Numbered from the stretch's first letter, positions 17,865 to 27,545 are shown. The stretch: 64,000 nt of DNA from Brachyspira sp949287565 (GCF_036997615.1 NZ_JAWLQA010000003.1); one strand, 5' to 3'. Program-made: numbers and translations. The notes: generated by a model not told the origin, from the sequence alone.

Positions 17865-19313
17865 TTATTTACTAGCTAATTCATGAGCATAAGCCATTCT
17901 AAACATATCAACTTCATTAAATTGTTTAGTAATGAATTGAATACCTATAGGCATATTGTTTTTATCTGCTCCGCAAGGTACGCTCATAGCAGGAAGTCCT
18001 ACCAAGTTAATATTAGAAACATAACTATCAGCCAAGAAACTTAAAGCACTGTCAGTTTGATCTCTTGTACCTAAAAGTCCTGCTGTTACAGGAGAAGTAG
18101 GAGAAACAATAACATCAACATTTTTGAATGCATTATCAAAATCCATTTGCATTAACTTTCTTACTTTTAATGCATGCTGATAATGGCTGTAGAAGAATCT
18201 TTTACCAGTCATTAAAGTACCGAATAATATTCTAGCTCTAGTTTCAAAAGCAAGTCCTACACTTCTTGAAGTATAGTAATATTCATCTAAATTGAAATCG
18301 CCTTTAGGGTGATATCCGTATCTTATACCGTCATATCTTCCCATATTAGAAGCTACTTCAACATCCATAACTGCTGTATAAACTCTTGAGCCATATTTTG
18401 CATTAGGTAAGCTAATCTCAACAATTTCAGCACCTTGATCTTTTAATTTACCTATAGCATCCATAACATTTTCTTTAACATCATGAGATATTAAATCTGT
18501 GTCATAATACTCTTTAGCAAGTCCTATTTTCATTCCTTTAATATTACCGTCTAAAGCAGCAACATAATCAGGAACCGGTATATTTAAAGTAGTGGATTCT
18601 TTAGGATCGAAACCAGCTATAATTTTAGTCATTAAAGCAGCATCTTTAACATCTTTAGTCAAAGGTCCAACTTGGTCTAAACTGCTTGCCATAGCAATAC
18701 AGCCTAATCTAGGAACTCTACCATAAGTAGGTTTAACACCAACTATACCGCAGAAAGAAGCCGGCTGTCTTATAGAACCGCCTGTATCACTTCCTAAAGC
18801 ACCGAAAGCAAAATTAGCAGCAACTGCAGCAGCAGAACCACCTGAAGAACCGCCAGGTACATGGGCTCTGTTTTTAGGATTTCTAGTAACTCCATAGTTA
18901 GAAGTTTCTGTGGTACCTCCCATAGCAAACTCGTCCATATTAGTTCTGCCTATAATAATAGCACCATTATCTATTAATCTCTGAACTGTTGGAGCTGTAT
19001 AAGGAGCTTTATAACCTTCAAGCATTTTTGAAGAAGCTGTCATCAAATGATCTTTATAACATAAATTGTCTTTAATAGCCAAAGGAACACCAAGCAAAGG
19101 CAAATCTTCACTATTATTGATTCTTTCCTGAGCTTTTTTAGCCTGTTCTAATGCTTCTTCTTTGAAAATTTCAAGATATGCATATATTTTATCATCTCTT
19201 TTATTGTCTTCTTCTATTTTTTTAATAATAGAATCAACTAATGTAGGAGCATCTATTTCTTTATTTTTTAATTTTTCTCTTATTTGAATTATAGTCAATT
19301 CATTTAACTCCAT
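17865..19313 (-). CDS. gatA: Glutamyl-tRNA(Gln)/Asp-tRNA(Asn) amidotransferase subunit A
   Basis: This 482-aa amidase-signature enzyme has the expected GatA length. The Ser-Ser-Lys catalytic triad is visible: Lys in AIKDNLC (near residue 78), the cis-Ser in GGSSGGSAAAV (near 155) and the nucleophile Ser in GSDTGGSIRQPAS (near 175-180). It releases ammonia from glutamine, which GatB uses to convert Glu-tRNA(Gln) to Gln-tRNA(Gln). No gatB or gatC is adjacent, so the complex is encoded at separate loci. The start at 19313 has GAGAGG upstream. The gene is monocistronic with its own terminator. Confidence 0.95.
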   Translation of the reverse strand: MELNELTIIQIREKLKNKEIDAPTLVDSIIKKIEEDNKRDDKIYAYLEIFKEEALEQAKKAQERINNSEDLPLLGVPLAIKDNLCYKDHLMTASSKMLEGYKAPYTAPTVQRLIDNGAIIIGRTNMDEFAMGGTTETSNYGVTRNPKNRAHVPGGSSGGSAAAVAANFAFGALGSDTGGSIRQPASFCGIVGVKPTYGRVPRLGCIAMASSLDQVGPLTKDVKDAALMTKIIAGFDPKESTTLNIPVPDYVAALDGNIKGMKIGLAKEYYDTDLISHDVKENVMDAIGKLKDQGAEIVEISLPNAKYGSRVYTAVMDVEVASNMGRYDGIRYGYHPKGDFNLDEYYYTSRSVGLAFETRARILFGTLMTGKRFFYSHYQHALKVRKLMQMDFDNAFKNVDVIVSPTSPVTAGLLGTRDQTDSALSFLADSYVSNINLVGLPAMSVPCGADKNNMPIGIQFITKQFNEVDMFRMAYAHELASK

Positions 19314-19430
19314 AGTAAAAAACCTCTCATATTAAATAGAAATATAATAAAAGTTATTAATTTGGAAGATTATATCATAAATATATGTTTTTTGCAAAAA
19401 ATAAATATATTTTTTAAATCATAATATAAA

Positions 19431-19468
19431 AAAATAGAGAGCCTGCAAAATACAGACTCTCTATTTAT
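19431..19468 (-). terminator. Intrinsic terminator
   Basis: AATAGAGAGCCTG pairs with CAGACTCTCTATT around a 7-nt loop. It lies about 16 nt downstream of the secreted protein gene at 19484. Confidence 0.85.
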
Positions 19469-19483
19469 TAAAATCAATTACAA

Positions 19484-20380
19484 TTACTGAGCATTATCAG
19501 TAGCTTGAGTATTATTCTCATTTGCATTCTCTTCTTTAGGAGGATTAATTTCAGGTGGTATTCCTACAGGAACATCAGCAAAATCAAAATAATTTTCATA
19601 ATAAGATTTTTGGAATCTGTTAGCTATAGGCTGCATTCTGAAATTATCTACATAAGAAGCTACAAAATTAATGTTTTTACCGCCATAAGTAGCATAATAA
19701 ACAGCTAAAGAAGTATTAGCAGATTGATTCATGTAATTACCATATCTCATAGAAGTAAAATCATCAAAAGTAGAATATCTGCTGTTATGGAATCCGCCGT
19801 ATTTAGTATGGAATCCGCCTAAAGTTCTGCTGAATAAACCTCTAGACATTACATAACCAGGGTGAGCATATTCTTTACCTTCATTTCTTGATTTGTATTG
19901 TTCTAAAGTATAATCACCTTCATAAACAGCACTTACAGCAAATAACTTATCTTCATGGAAGAAGAATTTATAAGCCCATTTAGTCTGTTTTCCTGCTAAA
20001 GTAGCATCATCATTAATATTGTCAGCTCTAACTACCATACATTTAAATTCATTAGTAACTACATAATTAAAGTATAAAATACTTGAATCTCTTGTAAAAA
20101 GCTCAGAAACATCATTAGTAGTGAATTTAACATTTATCCAATTCATAGTATGAGGATTATACCATACTAAATCAGGATCTGGATACTTACTAACATAAAA
20201 TGTACCGCTTATAGGCTCAGCAACAGCTGAAGAGAAATTAGAAGCCATTAATATCTCATTAACTTCATCTGGAGTAATTCCATAAGGAACCATATTGTGG
20301 AACATGTATGGAACTGTTTCATAAGCAAAAGCAGAGATACTTACAGCTACAAACAAAAACATAACTAGTAATTTTTTCAT
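19484..20380 (-). CDS. Secreted hypothetical protein
   Basis: This is a 298-aa exported protein of unknown function. The signal peptide is MKKLLVMFLFVAVSISAFA, cleaved before YETVP. The ATG at 20380 is chosen because GGAG sits 6 nt upstream; an in-frame TTG at 20392 would overlap that ribosome site. The mature protein is rich in Tyr, Phe and Asn. It alternates predicted beta strands with a Tyr/Ser/Asn-rich stretch near residues 190-235 (GLFSRTLGGFHTKYGGFHNS). It has no membrane segments, Cys clusters or enzyme motifs. The tail is Asn/Glu/Pro-rich. No family was recognised. Confidence 0.75.
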   Translation of the reverse strand: MKKLLVMFLFVAVSISAFAYETVPYMFHNMVPYGITPDEVNEILMASNFSSAVAEPISGTFYVSKYPDPDLVWYNPHTMNWINVKFTTNDVSELFTRDSSILYFNYVVTNEFKCMVVRADNINDDATLAGKQTKWAYKFFFHEDKLFAVSAVYEGDYTLEQYKSRNEGKEYAHPGYVMSRGLFSRTLGGFHTKYGGFHNSRYSTFDDFTSMRYGNYMNQSANTSLAVYYATYGGKNINFVASYVDNFRMQPIANRFQKSYYENYFDFADVPVGIPPEINPPKEENANENNTQATDNAQ

Positions 20381-20509
20381 TTTGTTCTCCAAGATTTTTA
20401 TTATTCATTATTATACATTATTGAATAATAAAATCAAATGCATTATGTTTACTTGCAGATATTTTTTTACGCTTTTAATAAACATAACTTAATAATAAAG
20501 TTATATATA

Positions 20510-20538
20510 TTGACTTTTTGTAAAAAATAATTTATTAT
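20510..20538 (+). promoter_or_regulatory. Predicted promoter of rpsF-ssb-rpsR
   Basis: TTGACT (20510-20515) and TATTAT (20533-20538) are separated by 17 bp, about 93 bp upstream of the chosen rpsF start. The long 5' leader could host S6:S18-type feedback, but no matching RNA structure was identified. Confidence 0.5.
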
Positions 20539-20631
20539 ATTACGATTAAAAATATATACTTCGCTTCTATGATAAAATTTTACAAAAAATTAATCAAATT
20601 CAGAGAAGCTTTGTCCAAGGAGTTAAAAACA

Positions 20632-20982
20632 ATGAGAGAATATGAAATATTATTCGTAACAGAAATCAATGACGCTGTGCATCAAACTGCAAAAGATCAT
20701 GTAAAAACTATTCTTCAAAACTATCATGCTGAAATATTTAATGAAGCTGATTACGGTATTCATAATTTAAGCTACCCTATCCGTAAAGTAAATCAGGGTA
20801 AATTCTATTATTATCATTTTAGATGCGACGGCAACAGTTTAGCTAGCATTGAAAAAGAATTACGTTATGAACTTAGCATATTAAGATTTATAATAGTTCG
20901 TTTAGATGAAATAATTCAGAAAAATAAAAAAGAAAATAATAAAGAAAATGTTAATAATGAGGAAGCTTCTAAAGAGGCTTAA
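20632..20982 (+). CDS. rpsF: 30S ribosomal protein S6
   Basis: This is a 116-aa S6 beginning MREYEILFVTEI. The ATG at 20632 is chosen over an upstream in-frame ATG at 20569 because AAGGAG sits 9 nt before it and S6 proteins begin at this strand. Family features include the DYGIHNLSYPIRK segment and FYYYHFRCDG. The C-terminal tail is Lys/Asn/Glu-rich and low in complexity. S6 binds S18 and the central domain of 16S rRNA in the small-subunit platform. It is first in an operon with ssb (12 nt gap) and rpsR, the common bacterial arrangement. Confidence 0.95.
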   Translation: MREYEILFVTEINDAVHQTAKDHVKTILQNYHAEIFNEADYGIHNLSYPIRKVNQGKFYYYHFRCDGNSLASIEKELRYELSILRFIIVRLDEIIQKNKKENNKENVNNEEASKEA

Positions 20983-20994
20983 GCAGGTTTTATT

Positions 20995-21426
20995 ATGGCA
21001 ACAGATTTTAACAGCGTAACTTTAATAGGAAGACTTACAGCAGACCCTGTATCTAAATATTTACCTAGCGGAAGTGCTGTTGTAGAGTTTTCTATAGCAA
21101 ATAACTACTATGTAAGCAGCAAAAACACTACTGAAGTTAATTATTTTGATGTAGTGGCTTTTGGAAAAATGGCGGAAACTGTAAGCAAATACCTTACAAA
21201 AGGTAAGCAAGTTGCTATAATGGGTACTTTAAGACAGGAAAGATGGCAGGATAAAGATACTAATGCAGCTAGATCTAAAGTGAGAATCATTATGCAGTCT
21301 ATGCAGATGCTTGGTGCTTCTTCTGGTAATGCTGCTGCTGGTATGGATACAGCATATTCACCTTCTGCTTCTGCTGGAAATGTTGATTTAGGCAGTTTTG
21401 AAGATGATGATGAAGTGCCATTTTAA
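20995..21426 (+). CDS. ssb: Single-stranded DNA-binding protein
   Basis: This 143-aa SSB has an N-terminal OB fold (NSVTLIGRLTADPVSKYL, EVNYFDVVAFGKMAETVSKY, KGKQVAIMGTLRQERWQDK) followed by a short flexible linker. It ends in the acidic tip DDDEVPF, which recruits replication and repair partners. It coats single-stranded DNA as a tetramer. It lies between rpsF and rpsR. Confidence 0.96.
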   Translation: MATDFNSVTLIGRLTADPVSKYLPSGSAVVEFSIANNYYVSSKNTTEVNYFDVVAFGKMAETVSKYLTKGKQVAIMGTLRQERWQDKDTNAARSKVRIIMQSMQMLGASSGNAAAGMDTAYSPSASAGNVDLGSFEDDDEVPF

Positions 21427-21462
21427 TGATTAATAAAAGCATAATTTTTTAGGAGAAAAACA

Positions 21463-21795
21463 ATGGATTTAGAAAATACAGAAAATGTAGAAAATAATAA
21501 TAATGAAGAAGAAATAAAAGCTAAAGGCGAAAAAAAGCCTCATTTCAATAAAGAATTAAATGAAAAAGACGGAAGAAAAAAATTCTTTAAGAAAAAAGTT
21601 TGCTACTTCTGCAAAAATAATATTGATGTTTTAGACTATAAAGATATTAAATTATTAAAAAGATACGTTAAAGACAGCGGTAAAATTATACCTAAACGCT
21701 TAAACGGTACTTGCTCTAAACATCAGAGATTAGTTACTAAAGCTATTAAAAGAGCTAGAAATATAGCACTTTTACCTTATGAAACTAGATATTAA
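21463..21795 (+). CDS. rpsR: 30S ribosomal protein S18 with N-terminal extension
   Basis: This is a 110-aa S18. The conserved core starts near residue 44 (KKVCYFCKNNIDVLDYKD) and includes KIIPKRLNGTCSKHQRLVTKAIKRAR and the terminal IALLPYE. An extension of about 40 residues rich in Asn, Glu and Lys precedes the core, which is longer than in most bacteria. The start is fixed by AGGAG 8 nt upstream. S18 pairs with S6 on the ribosome platform. rplI, which often follows rpsR, is absent here; a terminator closes the operon. Confidence 0.95.
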   Translation: MDLENTENVENNNNEEEIKAKGEKKPHFNKELNEKDGRKKFFKKKVCYFCKNNIDVLDYKDIKLLKRYVKDSGKIIPKRLNGTCSKHQRLVTKAIKRARNIALLPYETRY

Positions 21796-21813
21796 TTTTT
21801 AAAATTATAAATT

Positions 21814-21853
21814 AAAACAGCCGTTATGATATATTCTAGCGGCTGTTTTTTTA
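21814..21853 (+). terminator. Intrinsic terminator of the rpsF operon
   Basis: AAAACAGCCG pairs with CGGCTGTTTT (10 bp) around a 16-nt loop, followed by a T-run. Confidence 0.9.
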
Positions 21854-21954
21854 TTTTAAATTTCAATAAAATACGTATATACTGTATTTACTAAAATAGA
21901 ATATATTTGTTATATTTAATTAAGAAAACTAAATATGATAAAAAAGGATAATCA

Positions 21955-23691
21955 ATGAATATAAGACTATTAAGATATATAATAATTACTATTTTTATTA
22001 CAGCATATATTTCGCTTGCTCAAAATAATAATTTACTTAATTTAAACCAGTTCGATTCATTAAATAAAAATCCTGAAATTAATTTTACTTTAGAAACTAA
22101 TGATAATAAATTAACAGTAAAAGCAATCATACCAAATAATTATTATGCATATTTAGATTCAAAAATAGCAAATAAAATATTATTCTTTGCAGACAATAAA
22201 GAAATAAATACAACTTATCCAAAAGGCGAAAAATATCATGATGATACTATAATAAAAGGCGAACAAGAGTTTATATTAAATGATATTGATATAAATAAAA
22301 TCAACTTTATAAAAACAACCTATCAATTATGCTCAGCTAAAGACAATGTATGCTTACAGCCTCAAAGTAAAATAATATACGGCGAAGAAATTGATATACC
22401 AAATACTAATATAACAGATGAAAAACCAGAAAATGCAAGCTCTATAGAAAACTATATAAAAGGAAGCAATAATATATTTATAACATTGATTTTAATATTT
22501 GCTGCAGGACTTGCATCTGTACTTTTGCCTTGTACCTATCCACTACTATCAATTACAGTGTCTATTTTAGGAACTACAACAGACGAAAAAAACAATAAAA
22601 AATCAAGTGTATTAGCTTCACTTTTATTTGCATTAGGTGTAATAACAACTTATACACTTTTAGGTGCTGTAGTTTCTGTGGCTGGATTTGCTTTTCATAA
22701 AACAATTCTATTTGGAAGTATTGGATATAATCCTATTGTTTTAACCATATTAGTATTATTATTTTTATACTTTACTTTCTCAATGGCTGGATTTTATGAG
22801 ATTAAAGCTCCTAGTTTCTTACAGTCTGCCAAAACAAATGCATACAGCAAAAAAAATCAATCCATATTCCATAAATATATAATGGGGCTTCTTGCAGGAA
22901 TAGTTGCCACTCCTTGTGCTGCTCCTATAATAGCGGTTATATTGGAAATAGGTTTTCTTAATCCTGTGTTCGCCACTCTATACATGGCTGTTTATGCTTT
23001 GGGTTTTGCTTCTGTATTATTCATTCTTGGTACATTCGCTTCAATACTTACAAAAATGCCTAAGGCTGGAACTTGGATGGTATATGTTAAATATATTTTC
23101 ACTTTCCTAATGATGATAATAAGTTTCTATTATGCTAATATACTTTTCGGTGTAATCGGATTTAATAAAATAAGTTATATACTTGCTTCAGCTACGATAT
23201 TAGTATTTGCTGTATTAGTTTACATAATAAAAAACAAATCTGCTATGTTAAGTACATTAGAATTAAAAATATTCGTTTCTGTAGTAATTATATCAATAGC
23301 ATTAGGCTGTACTTACGGATTCATAAAACAAAAGAATGAAGTTTCAAATCTTGTAACATACAATGAAGCATTAGAGCTTTCAAAACAAAACAACAAACCA
23401 ATACTAATAGATTTCTCTGCTGTTTGGTGTGCTAATTGTTATGAGCTTAAAGAGAAAGTATTCGTTAATAAAGAACTAAAAAAATTTATAGATGATAATT
23501 TAATTTTCACCGAAGTTGATGTTGATAAATACAAAAATATTTCTGATGAGTATGATGTTAAATGGCTTCCTTGGATAATAGTAATTGACAGCGGCAAGAA
23601 CATATTATACACAAAGAATTCATTTTCAAGTTTCGATGACAAAATGGCTTTGAGTATAAAAGAAGAATTAGAGAAAGTAATTAATAAATAA
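21955..23691 (+). CDS. dsbD: Thiol:disulfide interchange protein DsbD
   Basis: This is a 578-aa three-part reductase. A signal peptide (to about residue 22) is followed by a periplasmic DsbD-alpha-like domain with a Cys pair (LCSAKDNVCL, near 125-132). The eight-helix CcdA-type membrane core (about 172-455) contains LPCTYPLLS and ATPCAAPIIA, the Cys pair that carries electrons across the membrane. The C-terminal thioredoxin domain has the WCANC active site near 488. It moves electrons from cytoplasmic thioredoxin to periplasmic thiols. The start follows AAGGAT. It stands alone between the rpsR terminator and a repeat-filled gap. Confidence 0.95.
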   Translation: MNIRLLRYIIITIFITAYISLAQNNNLLNLNQFDSLNKNPEINFTLETNDNKLTVKAIIPNNYYAYLDSKIANKILFFADNKEINTTYPKGEKYHDDTIIKGEQEFILNDIDINKINFIKTTYQLCSAKDNVCLQPQSKIIYGEEIDIPNTNITDEKPENASSIENYIKGSNNIFITLILIFAAGLASVLLPCTYPLLSITVSILGTTTDEKNNKKSSVLASLLFALGVITTYTLLGAVVSVAGFAFHKTILFGSIGYNPIVLTILVLLFLYFTFSMAGFYEIKAPSFLQSAKTNAYSKKNQSIFHKYIMGLLAGIVATPCAAPIIAVILEIGFLNPVFATLYMAVYALGFASVLFILGTFASILTKMPKAGTWMVYVKYIFTFLMMIISFYYANILFGVIGFNKISYILASATILVFAVLVYIIKNKSAMLSTLELKIFVSVVIISIALGCTYGFIKQKNEVSNLVTYNEALELSKQNNKPILIDFSAVWCANCYELKEKVFVNKELKKFIDDNLIFTEVDVDKYKNISDEYDVKWLPWIIVIDSGKNILYTKNSFSSFDDKMALSIKEELEKVINK

Positions 23692-23757
23692 ATTTTATAT
23701 AATGATTATATTTATGTAAAACTAAATGATATAGAAAATTTATTACTTTTTATATAT

Positions 23758-24025
23758 ACCCAAACAACTATATTTTATCAAAAATTATTTTCTTATTTTT
23801 ATTATTGGTGGGGACAGCCCTGCGAAGCACACAGTCGTGCCACACCCCCAGTTCTTTTGTTGGCACAAAGAAGCAAAAAGGCTACATTTTGGCTTTAATT
23901 TAATAAATTATATTACATGTAGGCTATTTAGTATGATTGAGTACTAATTTTGTACTTGCACTTTCGTGAAGCGTATACGAGTTTATCGAGGATATAAACT
24001 ACTTTTATGAAGTCCACAATAGATT
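23758..24025 (+). repeat. Dispersed intergenic repeat, copy B
   Basis: This fills most of the 386-bp gap between dsbD and the DUF2971 gene. It opens CCCAAACAACTATATTTTATC, contains the block TGCGAAGCACACAGTCGTGC (also at about 63,564), then CCAGTTCTTTT and AAGAAGCAAAAAGGC (also in the 35.1-kb copy), and later TGAAGTCCAC. No ORF or terminator was found in the gap. Confidence 0.6.
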
Positions 24026-24077
24026 GGCTGATTACACAACATAAACAAAAAATAAATTAGTTAATAAAAAATATATT

Positions 24078-25490
24078 TTATACTACCGTATTATAAAAAA
24101 GATTAGTATTATTAATTTTTATATTTTTTTCTTCTTCGTCAAAATAAGCTTGATATATTTTAAAATCTTTTATTCCATACATAGAACATTTTTTAGAAAT
24201 TATATCTATAATTTTTATTTTATTAGATTCAGAAGTTTTCATACCCAAAATAATTCCTTTTAAACTTTTAAAATTATATCTACATCTTCTATTAGATACA
24301 TCTAAAAAAATACCTAATATATCTCTCAATAATATTCTATATTCTTCCTCTGACTTCCAATCTTTAGTTTTTACTAAATAAATATTGTTTAAAATTTCAT
24401 TATACTTTTTACGCCATTCATTTATATCTTTTTCTCTTTCTAATAAAAATGAACTTCTTTTATCTTTCTCTGAAAATAAATAATCTATTTGAGGAATTGG
24501 AAAATTTCCTAGCATATCAAAAAAATTTATTTTTTTATGATCTACATCATATTTTACTTCTTGCAATTCCATATCGCTAAATTTTTTAAGATATCCATCG
24601 CTATTAAAACCACTTACCGATTCTATTTCCAGCGATTTTTTTCCATTATATTCTTTAGTATCAAATATAAGTACAATTCCTTTGTGATTTTCTGAATAAT
24701 TACCCCACATTGAAGAATTTGAATATGTTTTTGAAAAACAACTTATATAACAATTTGGAAACATAATATATTCTAATTGTTTAACATATTCACTAGGAAA
24801 ATCAATAAATATCATTAAACTCATTTTATGATATTCAGTATTTTGGAATTCTAATTTTAGATTATAATGGTAAGATTTGATGAATTCATTATATTCTCTA
24901 AGTAATTTAGATTTATCTGATAAATTTATAGAAAAATAATTATTTAAGAATTCATCTATTACTTCATTATCAAAATTTTTAAAATTAAATTTTATATTTA
25001 TTTTTTCATATATTATTTTAACTACTTGAAAATGAATTGATTGCAAAAAAAATAATAATTCATTTCTATCAATAATCATATTTTTAGTTGAAAAATTTGA
25101 TATAAGTGATTTAACTACATTTAAATTTAAAAATTTATCTATATATTCTTCATAAGGTAATATTATTTTATTATCTTTTAAAGGTATTAAATTTTTATTA
25201 TAAAAATCTATTCGTCTAAAATTATTTTTTAATTCTATCAACAATTTTTTTGATTCATTATCTTGAGACTCTTCTATCATCCTTATAATAAAAAAAGAAT
25301 GAACTTTATTATAAAATGATATAAAATAATTTTTAAATAAACCCTTCCAAGCCATTTCATCACCATTAAAATATAGTTTAATATATCCCTCTATAGGATC
25401 ATTTAAATCTTCTTTTGGTGAAAAATAAATAATTTCATTTTCTATTTCATCTATCATATAATTTGTTGATCTAAATTTATATATTTCCAT
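24078..25490 (-). CDS. DUF2971 domain protein
   Basis: This 470-aa cytoplasmic protein shows DUF2971 hallmarks: the opening YKFRS and IYFSPKEDLNDPIEG, a central ISCFSKTYSNSSMWGNYSENH followed by KGIVLIFDTK, and a distal KSEEEYRILLRD plus LKGIILGMK. Compared with short DUF2971 proteins there is a helical insertion of about 170 residues between the first and second blocks. The family has no assigned activity and is often found in variable, accessory or defence-rich loci. The start follows GGAGGAG. It is isolated between two repeat-containing gaps, which suggests acquisition or mobility, though codon use looks like that of its neighbours. Confidence 0.75.
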   Translation of the reverse strand: MEIYKFRSTNYMIDEIENEIIYFSPKEDLNDPIEGYIKLYFNGDEMAWKGLFKNYFISFYNKVHSFFIIRMIEESQDNESKKLLIELKNNFRRIDFYNKNLIPLKDNKIILPYEEYIDKFLNLNVVKSLISNFSTKNMIIDRNELLFFLQSIHFQVVKIIYEKINIKFNFKNFDNEVIDEFLNNYFSINLSDKSKLLREYNEFIKSYHYNLKLEFQNTEYHKMSLMIFIDFPSEYVKQLEYIMFPNCYISCFSKTYSNSSMWGNYSENHKGIVLIFDTKEYNGKKSLEIESVSGFNSDGYLKKFSDMELQEVKYDVDHKKINFFDMLGNFPIPQIDYLFSEKDKRSSFLLEREKDINEWRKKYNEILNNIYLVKTKDWKSEEEYRILLRDILGIFLDVSNRRCRYNFKSLKGIILGMKTSESNKIKIIDIISKKCSMYGIKDFKIYQAYFDEEEKNIKINNTNLFYNTVV

Positions 25491-25531
25491 AAATCTCCTC
25501 CAAATTAGAAATATAGTTTATTATATTGTAA

Positions 25532-25606
25532 ATGTTTTTTGCTTCTTTTTTACAAAAAAGAAGTAGATTTTTTGGTACTTTTTTGGCTAAACAAAAAAGT
25601 ACACAA
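25532..25606. repeat. Two adjacent AT-rich hairpins
   Basis: GCTTCTTTTTT/AAAAAAGAAG (about 25532-25553) and GTACTTTTTTG/CAAAAAAGTAC (about 25579-25606) lie just upstream of the DUF2971 start. The rest of the gap 25491-25906 holds no gene. It includes fragments resembling the dispersed repeat (TACCCTAATTGGCAAACAAC; GACAAAGTTCCGC near 25771) and the promoter at 25831. Confidence 0.4.
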
Positions 25607-25830
25607 AAACGGTTTGCTTTCTTTCCAAAAGAAGTTACCTATCAATCATATTAATATCATTATAAATTTACATAAAAAATTATCAACCCACTATATATAC
25701 CCTAATTGGCAAACAACTACTAATAAAAAGCGTTATAAATTTAATATGAGTTAGTCAAACTAGATATGCATCGACAAAGTTCCGCTATGATGTTGTAATG
25801 CATGAGATAGGCAAAATAACAACATAAAAA

Positions 25831-25858
25831 TTGACAATTTAAAAATTATTAGTATAAT
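25831..25858 (+). promoter_or_regulatory. Consensus promoter of the ankyrin lipoprotein gene
   Basis: TTGACA (25831-25836) and TATAAT (25853-25858) are perfect hexamers separated by 16 bp, 48 bp upstream of the ATG at 25907. Confidence 0.75.
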
Positions 25859-25906
25859 GCCTAAAATATTTTTTATACAATACAAAGAAAGTTAAAAGGA
25901 AAGTTT

Positions 25907-27478
25907 ATGAAAAAAATTATATTAATGGCAGCTTTAAGCATTTTAATAAGCTGTAATAACAAATCTAATAACACACAAAACAATACAACAGCAAACATAA
26001 CAATCACTAACAATACCACTCAAAATACCAATCAACAGGCAAGCTCTCAAACAAACGCAACAAAAAAGAAAAAAATAGAATTTAAAAATATATATCCTAT
26101 CAAACCATATACAGAAGCAGAAATTGATGAGATATTATACAAAACTATTGACACCGAATTGGCAAATTATGGAATATCTGATAATTCCAAAAAAGAAAGA
26201 AGAGAAGAAGAAAAACAAAGAATGCAGAATATTAAAGATTTACTTTTGGAAGGTATAAATAGCAAAGATGAAGATGGAAACAGTATATTGACTTTAATGC
26301 AGGAACTTGATTATAAAAATTATGCTTATAATGATTTAGTGAAATGGCTTGTTGAACATGGCATTAGTTTAGATGATACTGAAATACTAAATTATAATTA
26401 TACTGATGAGATTATAGATTATTTATTAGATAGCGGAGTTAATTTTGATTATCAAACAGTATATAATAAAATTGACTTAAAAAATAATAACTATAATTTA
26501 ATATCAAAATTGATTAAAAAGTTAGAATCTGCAGGTTATTATTTTTCTGATATAGATTATAAATTACAAAGCGACTTATTATTTCAGTCTATTTCAGCTG
26601 ATAATTTGGATTTAGTAATATTATTTTTAAAACTTGGTGCTGATATCAATTCCATAAACAGAATGAGCGATGGTTATGTTGGAACTCCTTTGATGTATAG
26701 TACATATCATGAAAAGTATGATATTATGGATTATTTAAAAGATAAAAATGCGGATATTACTATTCACTGCTTTCAAGATACAGAAGAATTAGAAAGTATT
26801 CATACTTATGATCGTCATATATCTTTTGTATTGATGGAAAATTTTCCTGTTTTAAGTCCTACAAATTTAATTAATACTGTTATCACTGGAAATAATAATG
26901 AAGATTTGATGATAAGAATATTAAATAAAATATCTCAAACTTTTAAATATGCAGATACTAGCTATATTTATTCACCTGCCTCACAAACTGAATTTACAAA
27001 CAATAATGAAAAATATATTTTAATACAAAGTCGTATATTAAATGAAGAATATGTAGAAAATCTTATATCAATGGAAAAATATGTACATGATTTTGAAGTA
27101 AACGATAAATATTTTAATTATGTAACTATATGGAAAAGAGATAAAAACGATGAAAATAAAGCACAGTTTATAACAGGTTTTTATCCAATACAAAATGATT
27201 ATTACTCACAAATTTATGATATTGCTTCATCAGGAAATTACATTACAATAGAAGCAATCAATGATGATGGAGTATATTATTATACATTTATAATAGAAAA
27301 TAATGATTTTTATTTGGATAAATTTTCTTCTAAGTATGATCTGTCAGATGAGAACGAAGAAAAGCATTATTATAATTATAAGATAGATGCTGCTAAATTT
27401 AATCACACAAGCAGAATAAAACCTATTGATTTAGAAAGAGGTTTCTTTAATAATTTAATAGAAGAATACAATAAATAA
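25907..27478 (+). CDS. Ankyrin-repeat lipoprotein
   Basis: This is a 523-aa lipoprotein. The signal peptide ends at the lipobox LISC (Cys16). An Asn/Thr-rich low-complexity linker (about residues 17-48) is followed by a helical region. Degenerate ankyrin repeats follow at about 115-295, best seen in NLDLVILFLKLGADINSINR and YDIMDYLKDKNADIT. The C-terminal third (about 300-523) is predicted alpha/beta without recognised motifs. The repeats suggest a protein-protein scaffold at the membrane surface. The gene has a consensus promoter and a strong terminator and is single. It is unlike the four small ankyrin proteins at 61-63 kb. Confidence 0.8.
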   Translation: MKKIILMAALSILISCNNKSNNTQNNTTANITITNNTTQNTNQQASSQTNATKKKKIEFKNIYPIKPYTEAEIDEILYKTIDTELANYGISDNSKKERREEEKQRMQNIKDLLLEGINSKDEDGNSILTLMQELDYKNYAYNDLVKWLVEHGISLDDTEILNYNYTDEIIDYLLDSGVNFDYQTVYNKIDLKNNNYNLISKLIKKLESAGYYFSDIDYKLQSDLLFQSISADNLDLVILFLKLGADINSINRMSDGYVGTPLMYSTYHEKYDIMDYLKDKNADITIHCFQDTEELESIHTYDRHISFVLMENFPVLSPTNLINTVITGNNNEDLMIRILNKISQTFKYADTSYIYSPASQTEFTNNNEKYILIQSRILNEEYVENLISMEKYVHDFEVNDKYFNYVTIWKRDKNDENKAQFITGFYPIQNDYYSQIYDIASSGNYITIEAINDDGVYYYTFIIENNDFYLDKFSSKYDLSDENEEKHYYNYKIDAAKFNHTSRIKPIDLERGFFNNLIEEYNK

Positions 27479-27484
27479 AAAACA

Positions 27485-27524
27485 ATAAAGGGCTTTAGTT
27501 TTTTAATTAACTAAAACCCTTTAT
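27485..27524. terminator. Bidirectional intrinsic terminator
   Basis: The long stem ATAAAGGG-C-TTTAGTT pairs with AACTAAA-A-CCCTTTAT and has one internal mismatch. It lies between the convergent lipoprotein gene and rpiB. Confidence 0.85.
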
Positions 27525-27545
27525 ATTATGTTACCTACTAAAAAA

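Noticed and set aside
20569..20631. Upstream ATG for rpsF
   Set aside because: The 21 extra residues are not part of S6 and the AAGGAG ribosome site serves the ATG at 20632.
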